NCBI RefSeq assembly: GCF_000758545.1
Contig: NZ_CP009279.1
Location: 372,001-436,000, forward strand
Origin: Paenibacillus sp. FSL H7-0737
GTDB taxonomy: Bacteria > Bacillota > Bacilli > Paenibacillales > Paenibacillaceae
Direction of reading: 5' to 3'
DNA length: 64,000 bases
Within the stretch, counting starts at the first letter, position 1. Every line of letters begins with the position of its first letter. Below are positions 35,694-44,179 of the stretch, piece after piece. Under the pieces are notes generated by a model. It was given only the letters and a program-made list of their open reading frames with translations. It was not told the DNA's origin and did not search any database. A program made the translations under genes and the position numbers.

Positions 35694-36968
35694 TTAGCCT
35701 TCCAGCAGCAGGGCTTCTGGATCTTCCAGCAATTCCTTCACTTTGACGAGGAAGCTAACCGCTTCAGAGCCGTCAACGATCCGGTGATCGTAGGAAAGGG
35801 CGATATACATCATTGGACGGTTAACGGTTCTTTCTTCGTCCAGCGCAATTGGACGCAATTGAATCTTATGCATCCCTAGAATACCTACTTGAGGGGTATT
35901 CAGAATCGGGGTAGATAATAGGGAACCGAATACACCGCCGTTGGTGATAGTGAACGTACCGCCTTGAAGCTCGGAGAGACTAAGTGTATTAGCGCGTGCC
36001 TTGGAAGCGAGTTCGCCAATCTGACGTTCGATTTCCGGGAAGCTGAGGCGATCTGCGTCACGGACAACCGGAACCACCAGACCTTCCTTAGCTGCAACGG
36101 CAATACCGATATCGTAGAATTTCTTAACGATCAGATCTTCACCGTCAATCTCTGCGTTCAGCAGAGGGTAGGTCTTCAGCGCACCGATCACGGCTTTGGT
36201 GAAGAAGGACATGAAGCCTAGTCCTACTTCATGCTTCTCTTTAAAAGCATCCTTGCGACGCTTGCGGATGTCGAGGATCGCTGTCATGTCCACCTCGTTG
36301 AAGGTGGTCAGCATGGCCGCGGTCTGCTGCGCTTCTACCAAGCGGCTGGCAATCGTGAGCCGTCTGCGCGACATGCGCTTGCGCTCCACGTTCTTGCCAT
36401 CCTCCGGCGCGGCTTTGCTCGCTGCCGGCTTCGCTGGCTCCGGCTTGGCTTGTGCCGCCGGAGCTACCGGTGCAGCGGCCTGTGGCGCTGCTGCACCATG
36501 ACCCGACACATCGGCCTGACCAATCCGGCCGATAGGATCACGGGCGCTAACATCGCCGAGGTCGATGCCGCGCTCCCGTGCCAGCTTGCGTGCGCCCGGC
36601 GATGCCAGTGCAGCGGGGCTTTCGCCACCCGCTACAGCGACTTCGGGCGCTGCTACAGGTGCGGCTGCTGCGCTGCCGCTTGCCGGTGCCGCTTCAGGCG
36701 CTTTGCTCTCAGCGGCCTGCGGCGTACTGCCGCTAGCGGCTCCAATGATGCCGATGGCTTCGCCAACGGCTACGTTCTCGCCCGCTTGACGTAGGATGGA
36801 GGAGATGACACCCTCCACCTCCGCACTAATTTCTAAATTGACTTTATCCGTCTCTAACTCAGCAAGCACATCACCTTGACCTACCGTGTCGCCTTCTTTA
36901 ACCAGCCATTTGTAGATGGTTCCTTCGGATATAGATTCTCCCAGATCGGGTACTAAGATTTCTGACAC
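35694..36968 (-). CDS. odhB: 2-oxoglutarate dehydrogenase E2, dihydrolipoyl succinyltransferase
   Basis: The E2 core of the 2-oxoglutarate dehydrogenase complex transfers the succinyl group from E1 to CoA through a lipoyl arm. In the 424 residues, a lipoyl domain (1-78, lipoylated K in ETDKVNLEI), an Ala/Pro linker, an E3-binding domain (about 121-157, [14 protein letters not shown]), a second Ala/Pro linker and the catalytic domain (about 195-424) with SYDHRIVDG are all present. The GTG start follows GGGGAGG. The gene is 52 bp downstream of odhA and co-transcribed with it. The E3 subunit is not in this window. Confidence 0.95.
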   Translation of the reverse strand: MSEILVPDLGESISEGTIYKWLVKEGDTVGQGDVLAELETDKVNLEISAEVEGVISSILRQAGENVAVGEAIGIIGAASGSTPQAAESKAPEAAPASGSAAAAPVAAPEVAVAGGESPAALASPGARKLARERGIDLGDVSARDPIGRIGQADVSGHGAAAPQAAAPVAPAAQAKPEPAKPAASKAAPEDGKNVERKRMSRRRLTIASRLVEAQQTAAMLTTFNEVDMTAILDIRKRRKDAFKEKHEVGLGFMSFFTKAVIGALKTYPLLNAEIDGEDLIVKKFYDIGIAVAAKEGLVVPVVRDADRLSFPEIERQIGELASKARANTLSLSELQGGTFTITNGGVFGSLLSTPILNTPQVGILGMHKIQLRPIALDEERTVNRPMMYIALSYDHRIVDGSEAVSFLVKVKELLEDPEALLLEG

Positions 36969-37020
36969 AGGCCGTTACCTCCCCAAACATAATGGTTTAC
37001 GCTATTGTGATACCGTCCTC

Positions 37021-39888
37021 TTAAGAGGACGGTACAGCTGTTTGTACTTGTGAATTTGCTTTTAGGGCCTCTGAAACAATTCTACGCTGTTCAAAGCTAT
37101 GAACATCTGCATAACCACTCGCAGGGCTGGAACGTTCAGGACGTCCGATATATCTCACGCTAGTGTTTTGCGGTGCGATGGCCCGTAACCGTGGTTCGGT
37201 ATAACTCCACCCGCCCATATTCTTCGGCTCTTCTTGCACCCAGACAATTTCCTGAAGGGATGTGAAGGAGCTTAAGTGAGCACTCAGTTCATGTTCTGGG
37301 AACGGATAGAGTTGCTCAAGGCGCAGTACATGTAGCCATGACCAATCTTTGTCTGAAGCAGCTTCTAGCTCTGTTTGGATGTCGATAGCTACTTTACCGC
37401 TGCAGACTACTAGACGCTTGACCTCACCTGGCTTCTGGCCTAGCAGGGGCTCTGCTAACACAGGCTGGAATTGTCCGGAGGCGAGCTCAGTTCCGGCAGA
37501 TGTGCTGCGCGGATTACGAATGAGACTCTTCGGTGTCATAATCACCAGTGGTTTAGCGTCTTCCTGTCCACATAAAGCAGCTTGGCGTCGCAAGACATGG
37601 AAATATTGAGAAGCAGTGGTCAAGTTAGCAACGGTCCAGTTCTCTTCCGCGGATAACTGTAGGAAGCGTTCCAATCTACCACTGGAATGCTCGGGTCCCT
37701 GTCCCTCGTAGCCATGCGGTAACATGACGACGAGATTGCTGCGCTGCGTCCATTTCGCACGTCCAGCGGCAATGAACTGATCAAATATAACCTGACCTGC
37801 ATTGGCGAAGTCGCCATATTGTGCTTCCCAGATGACGAAGGTTTCTGGTGCGAACACATTATAACCATACTCAAAGCCTAGCACAGAAGCTTCAGATAGC
37901 GGACTGTTATATACGCCAAAGGAAGCGCGAGAATTACTTAGCTGATGAAGCGGAGAGAATAATTCTCCTGTCTTGCTGTCGTGCAGCACCAGATGGCGGT
38001 GTGCGAAGGTGCCGCGCTGTGCATCCTGACCGCTAAGTCGAATTGGCGTTCCATCCTTCAGGATGGTTGCGAAGGCGAGGGACTCAGCGAGTGCCCAGTC
38101 GACCTTTTCACCCTCATTCAGCGCGTCCTTGCGACGCTGCAGAATTCGCTCCAGTTTCGGATAGACTTGGAATCCATCAGGTACGCTCAGTAGCTCACGA
38201 TTAATCTCTTGCAGACTGGAGATCGGTACGGCTGTAGTGCCTGCCGCTGAGCGATCTGTATGAAGAGGAATGAAGGCTTTTGGTTCTTTTTTCTTGTGAT
38301 TGCCTTCCTTCATACTATCGTACGCACGTTGCAATACGCCTTCTGTTTCAACGTGCATCTTTTGTACATCTTCAGCTGTAAGAATTTTTTCACGCTGTAG
38401 CCGCTCCGCATACACCTTGTAAACGGTTGGATGATTGCGTACCTTACCGTACACGATAGGTTGTGTAGTTTCAGGATCATCCATTTCGTTATGTCCATGA
38501 CGACGATAGCCGATGAGATCAATAACGAAATCCTTTTTGAATTGATTGCGATATGCACTAGCTAAACGAACGGCTGATATACAGGCCTCAGGATCATCAG
38601 CATTGACATGGATAATTGGAATTTCATATCCTTTGGCGATGTCACTCGCATAATGCGTTGAACGGGAGTCTTCACTTTCTGTCGTAAAGCCGATCCGATT
38701 ATTAACAATGATATGGATCGTCCCGCCATTCTGATAACCTTGAAGTTTGCCAATATTAAGTGTTTCTGCAACAATCCCTTCACCTGGAAAAGCAGCATCG
38801 CCATGCATCAGTACCGCCATAGCTTTACTGGTATCAATCTTCGGCAATCCGGCTGTGCTCCGATCTTCTTGAGCAGCACGAGTGAAGCCTTCCACGACAG
38901 GATTGACGAATTCCAAGTGACTTGGGTTATTCGCTAGTGTTATTCTTGTGCGTACGGTTTCTCCTTCACGGACAGCGCGATCTGCACCCAGATGGTATTT
39001 CACATCACCCGTCCAGCCATAGTTAATGCCTGTAGAGCCTTCGGAAGGGAAAAGCTCCTTGTTCGGAGAATGATGAAACTCTGAAAATATAATGTCATAA
39101 GGTTTGCCCAAAATATGTGCAAGAACGTTGAGGCGACCACGATGCGCCATGCCCATCAGAATATGCTCTGCGCCGTCATGCGCAGCAGCGCGTACGATTT
39201 CATCCAGCATCGGTACGAGTGCGTCATTGCCTTCCAAGCTGAAACGCTTCTGACCCACAAAGGTTTTGTGAAGGAAGGTTTCAAATTGCTCTACTTGGAT
39301 CAGGCGGTTTAGCAGCTCTTTACGTTCTGCATTATTTAAAGGCGCTGGTGAGCTTGTGGATTCTGCCTGTCTGTTCAACCATTTCAGTTCTTGTTCTTCA
39401 TGCACATGCCCGAATTCATAGGCGATTGTCTTGGTGTAAGCCTGACGCATACGCTGAACTGCATCCCATCCGGTATGCACATCATTCGGCGCATTCTCCC
39501 AAATGAGCGTGGCAGGTAGTGCGAGCAGATCCTCACGAGTCAGCTCATAGGTTTCGAGTTCAAGATATTTAGCCATGGGATTGTGATCGCGCTCAAGCGG
39601 ATCAATATCAGCGGCCATATGGCCATATATACGAATATTAGCGATTAGCTTGGAAGCTCTTACTGCCTTTCTAAGCCATTCGGTGTCTCCCGAAATGCGA
39701 GGCTGTGGAGCCGGTTCGCTATCCGGTGTTAGGGGTGGGGGACCCGAATTTGTAAAAAGCTCGCGATAATTATTCTCTACGGTGGAAGGATCTTTCACAA
39801 ACTGTTCATATCTTTCTTGAATGTAGCCTAAATTGGGTCCGTAATACTTACTCCAAATGGATTCGTTATAGGGCTCTTTGGCTGCCAT
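37021..39888 (-). CDS. odhA: 2-oxoglutarate dehydrogenase E1
   Basis: The thiamine-diphosphate-dependent E1 component decarboxylates 2-oxoglutarate in the TCA cycle and passes the succinyl group to OdhB. The 955-residue length and motifs such as NKELFPSEGSTG, MHGDAAFPGEGIVAETLN and NNRIGFTTESEDSRS are family-typical. The ATG at 39888 follows AAGGAGG by 8 nt; a start 30 residues upstream is rejected. In the 584-bp region upstream, before sinI, no other gene was found. Confidence 0.95.
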   Translation of the reverse strand: MAAKEPYNESIWSKYYGPNLGYIQERYEQFVKDPSTVENNYRELFTNSGPPPLTPDSEPAPQPRISGDTEWLRKAVRASKLIANIRIYGHMAADIDPLERDHNPMAKYLELETYELTREDLLALPATLIWENAPNDVHTGWDAVQRMRQAYTKTIAYEFGHVHEEQELKWLNRQAESTSSPAPLNNAERKELLNRLIQVEQFETFLHKTFVGQKRFSLEGNDALVPMLDEIVRAAAHDGAEHILMGMAHRGRLNVLAHILGKPYDIIFSEFHHSPNKELFPSEGSTGINYGWTGDVKYHLGADRAVREGETVRTRITLANNPSHLEFVNPVVEGFTRAAQEDRSTAGLPKIDTSKAMAVLMHGDAAFPGEGIVAETLNIGKLQGYQNGGTIHIIVNNRIGFTTESEDSRSTHYASDIAKGYEIPIIHVNADDPEACISAVRLASAYRNQFKKDFVIDLIGYRRHGHNEMDDPETTQPIVYGKVRNHPTVYKVYAERLQREKILTAEDVQKMHVETEGVLQRAYDSMKEGNHKKKEPKAFIPLHTDRSAAGTTAVPISSLQEINRELLSVPDGFQVYPKLERILQRRKDALNEGEKVDWALAESLAFATILKDGTPIRLSGQDAQRGTFAHRHLVLHDSKTGELFSPLHQLSNSRASFGVYNSPLSEASVLGFEYGYNVFAPETFVIWEAQYGDFANAGQVIFDQFIAAGRAKWTQRSNLVVMLPHGYEGQGPEHSSGRLERFLQLSAEENWTVANLTTASQYFHVLRRQAALCGQEDAKPLVIMTPKSLIRNPRSTSAGTELASGQFQPVLAEPLLGQKPGEVKRLVVCSGKVAIDIQTELEAASDKDWSWLHVLRLEQLYPFPEHELSAHLSSFTSLQEIVWVQEEPKNMGGWSYTEPRLRAIAPQNTSVRYIGRPERSSPASGYADVHSFEQRRIVSEALKANSQVQTAVPSS

Positions 39889-40056
39889 GAATACATCCTC
39901 CTTAACGGATGAACTCCATACGTGACATTTTGTGTCAACGCTTACTGGAGCTGTGATGATTGCGGTTTCATTTCTCATCTTATTGTGCTACTTTCCACAC
40001 GTGTAATCAATTCATTCTTTCGTCCAATACGTTCGCAAAATGGTATGGGTTAGCTT

Positions 40057-40073
40057 GTTCTAATGAAAAGAAC
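40057..40073. promoter_or_regulatory. Possible SinR-type inverted box
   Basis: GTTCT and AGAAC arms face each other over 7 nt, with AAAGAAC (minus-strand GTTCTTT) exactly matching the GTTCTYT SinR half site at 40067-40073. It lies between odhA and the sinI riboswitch. Weak evidence on its own. Confidence 0.35.
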
Positions 40074-40360
40074 GCTGTTTCTTCTCATTACCCATTCCTA
40101 AGGCCCACTAAAATGATTCTAATATCCTTATTTTTAACTAATAGGGAAGGAAGTATCATTATATTGGCTTAATTAATTTTATGAATGGGACGAGTATCGT
40201 GTTAATAGGACAAGATATCGCACAAAAGCGCTTCTATTTTTTGTTTTTTAATGGAAAAACTAATCAGAAATCGACACACTTTTCCACTTTAGTATAGTAT
40301 AATGTTATTGCAGTTAGCGATTTTCATATATTTCAAAGTAGATCCTTTCGTGTAAAGGGT

Positions 40361-40446
40361 CCAGTAAAAGGTAAACCTGCCGAAAGACAGGGGCACAAAG
40401 TCGCGGGTCTAAGGTAGAAATACTATGACAGCCGGATTGCCTGGGG
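40361..40446 (+). promoter_or_regulatory. Cyclic-di-GMP-I (GEMM) riboswitch upstream of sinI
   Basis: The element follows the class I consensus in order: GGUAAACC (40370-40377), CUGCC-GAAA-GACAG hairpin with GAAA tetraloop, GGCACAAAGUC (matching RCRCAAAGYC), GGGUCUAA, a variable GUAG/CUAU stem, and AUGACAGCCGGAUUGCC closing P1. An outer CCAG/CUGG pair extends P1. It ends 12 nt before the AGGAGG of sinI. An 8-bp hairpin GATCCTTT/AAAGGGTC precedes it, and a TATAAT -10-like box lies at 40298-40303. No terminator is seen between aptamer and gene, so control may be translational; ON or OFF sense cannot be read from sequence. Confidence 0.88.
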
Positions 40447-40471
40447 ACGTAAAATCTTAGGAGGAGATTTT

Positions 40472-40627
40472 TTGGACAAGTCCAACCAGGGAAGCAACAG
40501 AGAACAGCAGGTCATTGATCTAGACGTTGAGTGGGTACATTTATTATTAGCAGCTAAGAAGGCTGGCATAAAGGCAGATGAAATTCGTCGATTCTTTCAT
40601 GAGAAGACTGTGCAAGCCGTGCAGTAA
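40472..40627 (+). CDS. sinI: SinI-like anti-repressor
   Basis: A 51-residue protein starting at TTG behind AGGAGG. The core LDVEWVHLLLAAKKAGIKADEIRRFF aligns with the SinI dimerisation helices of B. subtilis (LDQEWVELMVEAKEANISPEEIRKYL), which bind SinR and pull it off DNA. It follows a c-di-GMP-I riboswitch and is followed by a strong terminator, so it is a monocistronic riboswitch-controlled unit. Unlike B. subtilis, sinI here is convergent to sinR instead of upstream in the same direction. Confidence 0.85.
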   Translation: MDKSNQGSNREQQVIDLDVEWVHLLLAAKKAGIKADEIRRFFHEKTVQAVQ

Positions 40628-40649
40628 TACATTTAGTGCGTTATATTTT

Positions 40650-40687
40650 GAAAAAGGGCCCAGCGATAACTCGCTGGGCCCTTTTTC
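40650..40687 (+). terminator. Strong terminator of sinI
   Basis: AAAAAGGGCCCAGCG pairs with CGCTGGGCCCTTTTT over a short loop. It separates sinI from the convergent sinR gene. Confidence 0.92.
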
Positions 40688-40689
40688 GG

Positions 40690-40782
40690 TATATAAGAAA
40701 GTATATAAGATAAATAGTCCTTATATTTTACTAGAATATAAAACGCCTTCGCGGTCCATGTTAGGAGGGCGAAGGCGCTTAT
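40690..40782 (+). repeat. Dispersed intergenic palindromic repeat, divergent copy 4
   Basis: Contains TATAAG and CCTTATATTTTACT, and a hairpin AACGCCTTCG/CGAAGGCGCTT, corresponding to the left and right parts of copies at 5698, 24689 and 47476, but the middle differs. It lies between sinI and sinR. Confidence 0.55.
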
Positions 40783-40829
40783 GTTTAATAGTATGAGTAG
40801 AAGAGGATCTTATCAGGTCAGGTGGAATA

Positions 40830-41171
40830 TTAATCCTTCTGATCAAGGCGCCATTTCTGGTAGTCCAGAAACTCCTTGAATTCGCGTTTGCTTATGCCTG
40901 AGGCCATAGCTTCCTGCACCAATCGGAACCATTCCGAATCTAAAGGTGACTCCTCAGCATCATTAGGTTCTCCATAGAGCAAAGCGTGGATGGATACCTG
41001 AAGCGCATCGGCGATCTTTTCGATAAACTGGATTGAAGGATTGGATTGGATGTTTCTCTCCACATTGCTAAGATACGACTTAGCAACATCCGCTCTGTCC
41101 GCAAGCTCAGATAGGGACAATCCCTTTTCTAGGCGGAGATGCTGGATACGTTGGCCCATATTTTGTGACAC
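40830..41171 (-). CDS. sinR: SinR master regulator of biofilm formation
   Basis: A 113-residue XRE-family repressor, clearly orthologous to B. subtilis SinR. The helix-turn-helix region reads GLSLSELADRADVAKSYLSNVERN with NPSIQFIEKIADALQVS (residues about 18-58), and the C-terminal Sin dimerisation domain LDSEWFRLVQEAM...EFKEFLDYQKW (about 77-107) matches nearly residue for residue. SinR binds GTTCTYT sites and represses matrix genes; SinI disrupts it through the same C-terminal helices. The GTG start follows GGAGGGG, and a good sigma-A promoter precedes it (41204-41232). The tasA operon lies directly upstream on the same strand. Confidence 0.95.
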   Translation of the reverse strand: MSQNMGQRIQHLRLEKGLSLSELADRADVAKSYLSNVERNIQSNPSIQFIEKIADALQVSIHALLYGEPNDAEESPLDSEWFRLVQEAMASGISKREFKEFLDYQKWRLDQKD

Positions 41172-41203
41172 TATGCTGACGCCCCTCCGTAATTTTTGTT
41201 ATT

Positions 41204-41232
41204 AGTATAGCAAATATCATTAAATTCGACAA
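41204..41232 (-). promoter_or_regulatory. Sigma-A promoter of sinR
   Basis: On the minus strand TTGTCG (41232-41227) and TATACT (41209-41204) are 17 bp apart, 33 bp from the sinR start. Confidence 0.7.
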
Positions 41233-41248
41233 AGTTTATTGTAAAGAG

Positions 41249-41298
41249 AAGAGCAGCATCTACTTATCCGCTTTCCGGAATCAGGATCTGCTGCTCTT
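41249..41298 (-). terminator. Terminator of the tapA-sipW-tasA operon
   Basis: AAGAGCAGCA and TGCTGCTCTT pair with an extra internal stem; on the minus strand it is followed by a TCTCTTT tail. It separates tasA from sinR. Confidence 0.75.
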
Positions 41299-41328
41299 CG
41301 AGTATTATATTAAATTATTCTATTAATC

Positions 41329-41934
41329 TTAGTAATCTTTTTTAGCACCTTGTTTAGCTACGAAATCCCATGTCAGGGTTATGCTATCGCCTTGGAAAAT
41401 ATTTTGATCTTGGTTATTTTCCACAAATTCGAATTGGACGGAGAAGCTGTCATTGGTGCCGGCTTTAATACCAGATGCTTCGGTGAAGAGTTGATCCCAA
41501 CCAGTATTTTTTACGAGATCCGGATGTTGAGATTTTAAATCAGCAAGCGTAGTTTGATAGACTACATCTTCTGGAGAAACTACGGTTCCTTTATCGTTAT
41601 TTCTAAGGAATTTGACCTTAATGAATTGGGCTAAATCCAGGTAGTTGTCACCTTTAGCATCCGTAATTTGAGTGGAAGTGTTCAGAATAATAGATCCGAT
41701 ATCGAGCGAACCATCGTTTTTCAATTTGAAGGATTTGGTTACAGTATCACCTGGTTTTAGGTTTGGAATATTTACGATAACTGAAGGGTCGGAGTTCAAA
41801 TCGAGTGTACCTGCAGCAAATGTAGCAGTGCTTTGTGCAGTGTCACTAAAGTAAGCGAAGGTTCCTCCACCAATCAATGATAAACCCAGTGCTGCTGATG
41901 CTACGCCAAGACCCAATGTTTTTTTGATACCCAT
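41329..41934 (-). CDS. tasA: TasA/CalY-family biofilm matrix fibre protein
   Basis: A 201-residue secreted protein of the TasA/camelysin family. The N terminus is a SipW-type signal peptide (KKTLGLGVASAALGLSLIGGGTFAYFSDT, about residues 4-32) running into the family motif ATFAAGTLDL and FKLKNDGSLDIGSI. B. subtilis TasA polymerises into the proteinaceous fibres of the biofilm matrix. The ATG at 41934 follows GAGGAGG; a 28-residue upstream extension is rejected. The gene is the third of the tapA-like, sipW, tasA operon and ends at a terminator. Confidence 0.93.
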   Translation of the reverse strand: MGIKKTLGLGVASAALGLSLIGGGTFAYFSDTAQSTATFAAGTLDLNSDPSVIVNIPNLKPGDTVTKSFKLKNDGSLDIGSIILNTSTQITDAKGDNYLDLAQFIKVKFLRNNDKGTVVSPEDVVYQTTLADLKSQHPDLVKNTGWDQLFTEASGIKAGTNDSFSVQFEFVENNQDQNIFQGDSITLTWDFVAKQGAKKDY

Positions 41935-42026
41935 AATTAAAATTCCTCCTCGGTTTTTGTGGTTTTTTTTATAAAAGTTATATATTGTAACTTCCGGTTC
42001 GTAAGCGGAAGCGGACAATCAACGAA

Positions 42027-42614
42027 TTACTGTATTTCAGTTGGGGGTGGAGAGGCGGGCAGTATAGCAGCATTTTTCTTTTCGAGTGCAGCTACAGCCT
42101 TCCATGACGAATACAGAGCATAGAGCAGGAGCATCAAGCCTGGTACGATCATGAGCATGACACTTCCAGCTTTGGAAACTGCGAAATTCATAGCGTAACC
42201 TACGTAAGGTACGGTGACCCCGGTATACTCAGCTACAACATTCGTGGAACTGGTAGGGTTCATATCAGGCGCATCATTGTTATCGCCTTTCGTGCGATAC
42301 ATGGATTCACCAGTAGCGTTGTTCATTGTTGCTTCTACAACACGGTGAGTAATGAGCAGGTTTTCTTCATTTCTAAAGGTGATCACATCGCCTTTTTTGA
42401 AGCGATTCATATCTCCTCCGGGTTTTAAAGCGACAATCGATCCGGTTTGAATCCCTGGTTCCATCGAACCTGAGAGTACCGATTTGATCTGGTATCCGAA
42501 GAAGGCAGGTTCACCGCCGGAGGCCTTTGATAAAACTACGGCTACCACCAGCAGAATGAATATCACAAGCATGATGCTCGATAATGTATTGTTGATCATT
42601 TTTTTAATCCGCAT
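42027..42614 (-). CDS. sipW: SipW-type ER-like signal peptidase I
   Basis: A 195-residue membrane signal peptidase of the archaeal/ER class, recognised by SGSMEP (catalytic serine, about residue 47) and THRVV (histidine in place of the lysine of the prokaryotic class, about residue 86), with N- and C-terminal membrane anchors. SipW processes TasA and TapA. The ATG at 42614 lies directly after the stop codon of the tapA-like gene, with AAAGGTGG overlapping its end, so translation is coupled; the GTG at 42626 is an alternative. Confidence 0.93.
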   Translation of the reverse strand: MRIKKMINNTLSSIMLVIFILLVVAVVLSKASGGEPAFFGYQIKSVLSGSMEPGIQTGSIVALKPGGDMNRFKKGDVITFRNEENLLITHRVVEATMNNATGESMYRTKGDNNDAPDMNPTSSTNVVAEYTGVTVPYVGYAMNFAVSKAGSVMLMIVPGLMLLLYALYSSWKAVAALEKKNAAILPASPPPTEIQ

Positions 42615-42615
42615 A

Positions 42616-43890
42616 TTATTCGCCACCTTTAACTTGTTGAGGGTCCGAAGGGGCTGGTGTTGCTACCGGTGGGGAAGTGGTTGTATCTTCCGCTTTTGGC
42701 GCCTCCTGAGGAACCGCTTGCTGTGGTACATCTTTTGGAATCGTTAGCTCTTCACCAATTTCCGGAACGACCGGGTTAGTGGCTGGGGCTTCAGGCTGTT
42801 CATTATTTATATTCTCTGGAGTAGCTTCACCTTTCGGTGGAGTCACTTCCGTTTTTGCTTTCTCCTCAGCTTCAGCTTTCGCTTTGTCCTCAGCTTCTTG
42901 CTTTTCTTTTTTCTCCAGTGCCAAACGTTCTTCTTCTTTCTTCGTTTGTTCCAGCGCCTCTAGTCGGGCTTTCTCAAGCGCTTCCAACTGTTGTTCACGG
43001 GTTTGACTGATCAATTGGAGCTGACTCTGAAGATTGCTGATTCCTGAAGTAGCCGATTCTTTAAGATCATTCATTTCAGTATTGAGATTTTCATAAGTGG
43101 AGGTTAGTTCGCTAGAGATATTGCCGGCCGGCTGACTAAAAGGAATCAGGAAAGGTAACGGCTGCTGAAACGCCTCGTTGCGTAACTCGGGTTGTCCATA
43201 TACATCACTGGTCACTACCGAAGCAAATGGAAGCCCGATGTCGTGTATGGAGTTTAGATATTGGATGACTCCCTTTAAGGAAGCATTCAGGGATTCAGAG
43301 ATTACACCGCTTTGATTCAGGCTGCTTTGCAGCTCTCTGAAGAATTGTTCATCCTTGATTTCTAGACAGTTTGAATCTAGAGAGGTCATATATCCTCCAA
43401 TCTGGAATAGGACGGCTGCTGCTGCATTCAGCTCACCATTGATTTCGTTCCAAATTTGGCTGTTGGTGGCCAGTTGCTCATTCACGCCATCGATTTGAGA
43501 TTGAAGCGCGGAGATTTGTGTGGAAATCTCTTGCGCTGCGACATCAAGCTCATCCAGCGTCATGCCTTCTATTCCCGAAACGTCTGAGAGACTGCCTGAA
43601 GGGGTATAGCTTTGCAGCGATCCTTTTAAAGCAGTAGCTCTTTCGATATGATCTTTGAGTTCTGTTAGAAGCCCCTTGATCGAGTTTGGAAATACTTCGC
43701 AAAAGCTAATTGTGCTAGTGGTTTGCGTAGTAGCTCCAAAACCACCATAGGTACTACCCACTTGCTGTGAGGTAGTCAGAAACAAGACGGAGACAGCCAT
43801 TCCTGATTGCAGAACACGTAATCCGATTTGTTTCTTTCGTTTAGGTCTTCTTTTTGCTGATCTGGGTCTCAGAGGAATACCTCCCCTCAA
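42616..43890 (-). CDS. TapA-like secreted, coiled-coil biofilm protein
   Basis: A 424-residue protein at the tapA position of a sipW-tasA operon. After a basic N terminus (SAKRRPKRKKQIG) comes a hydrophobic segment with a SipW-type pattern (AVSVLFLTTSQQVGSTYGGFGA, about residues 31-52), then a domain with two cysteines, a long Gln/Glu coiled-coil region and a Lys/Glu- and Pro-rich tail. It shares no clear sequence with B. subtilis TapA, so the name rests on position, signal type and low-complexity tail. The start is unclear: the TTG at 43890 lacks a good ribosome site, while GGGGAGG is ideally spaced for a CTG at 43872. Confidence 0.65.
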   Translation of the reverse strand: MRGGIPLRPRSAKRRPKRKKQIGLRVLQSGMAVSVLFLTTSQQVGSTYGGFGATTQTTSTISFCEVFPNSIKGLLTELKDHIERATALKGSLQSYTPSGSLSDVSGIEGMTLDELDVAAQEISTQISALQSQIDGVNEQLATNSQIWNEINGELNAAAAVLFQIGGYMTSLDSNCLEIKDEQFFRELQSSLNQSGVISESLNASLKGVIQYLNSIHDIGLPFASVVTSDVYGQPELRNEAFQQPLPFLIPFSQPAGNISSELTSTYENLNTEMNDLKESATSGISNLQSQLQLISQTREQQLEALEKARLEALEQTKKEEERLALEKKEKQEAEDKAKAEAEEKAKTEVTPPKGEATPENINNEQPEAPATNPVVPEIGEELTIPKDVPQQAVPQEAPKAEDTTTSPPVATPAPSDPQQVKGGE

Positions 43891-43920
43891 TGTCTTGAGT
43901 TTCTTTGGTTCGTTATTATC

Positions 43921-44084
43921 GTTCTTTATTGAGAACAACTTCTGTAATGAATAATACATGGAATAAAATGAAAAGAAAACTGTCAATAAGTCTCGTTTGT
44001 GCTCTATAAAGAACAAAAATGTTAATTTATCTCTATTTATCTCAGTTTATCGCTTGATATCTATTTTTATTCGCAATAGAGAAC
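43921..44084 (-). promoter_or_regulatory. SinR box cluster upstream of the tapA-like operon
   Basis: The SinR half site GTTCTYT occurs as GTTCTTT (+, 43921-43927) facing AGAAC (43932-43936), as GTTCTTT on the minus strand (44014-44008) and as GTTCTCT on the minus strand (44084-44078). A TTGACA -35-like hexamer lies at about 43984-43979 (minus). Clustered boxes around the promoter fit repression by SinR. Confidence 0.65.
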
Positions 44085-44110
44085 GATGCGTAGGAGGGGG
44101 AAGTATTAAA

Positions 44111-44147
44111 AATAGCCTAATCATGCGAGAGGCACGATTAGGCTATT
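44111..44147 (-). terminator. Terminator after the aldo/keto reductase gene
   Basis: AATAGCCTAATC pairs with GATTAGGCTATT around a second short GC-rich stem. It lies 33 bp beyond the stop codon on the minus strand. Confidence 0.75.
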
Positions 44148-44179
44148 AAGAATTCTTGCGAGTTTAATTGTGGGCTTAG

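Noticed and set aside
36196..36794. Long plus-strand frames inside odhB
   Set aside because: They are antisense to the Ala/Pro-rich linker of OdhB, whose GC-rich codons create open shadow frames.
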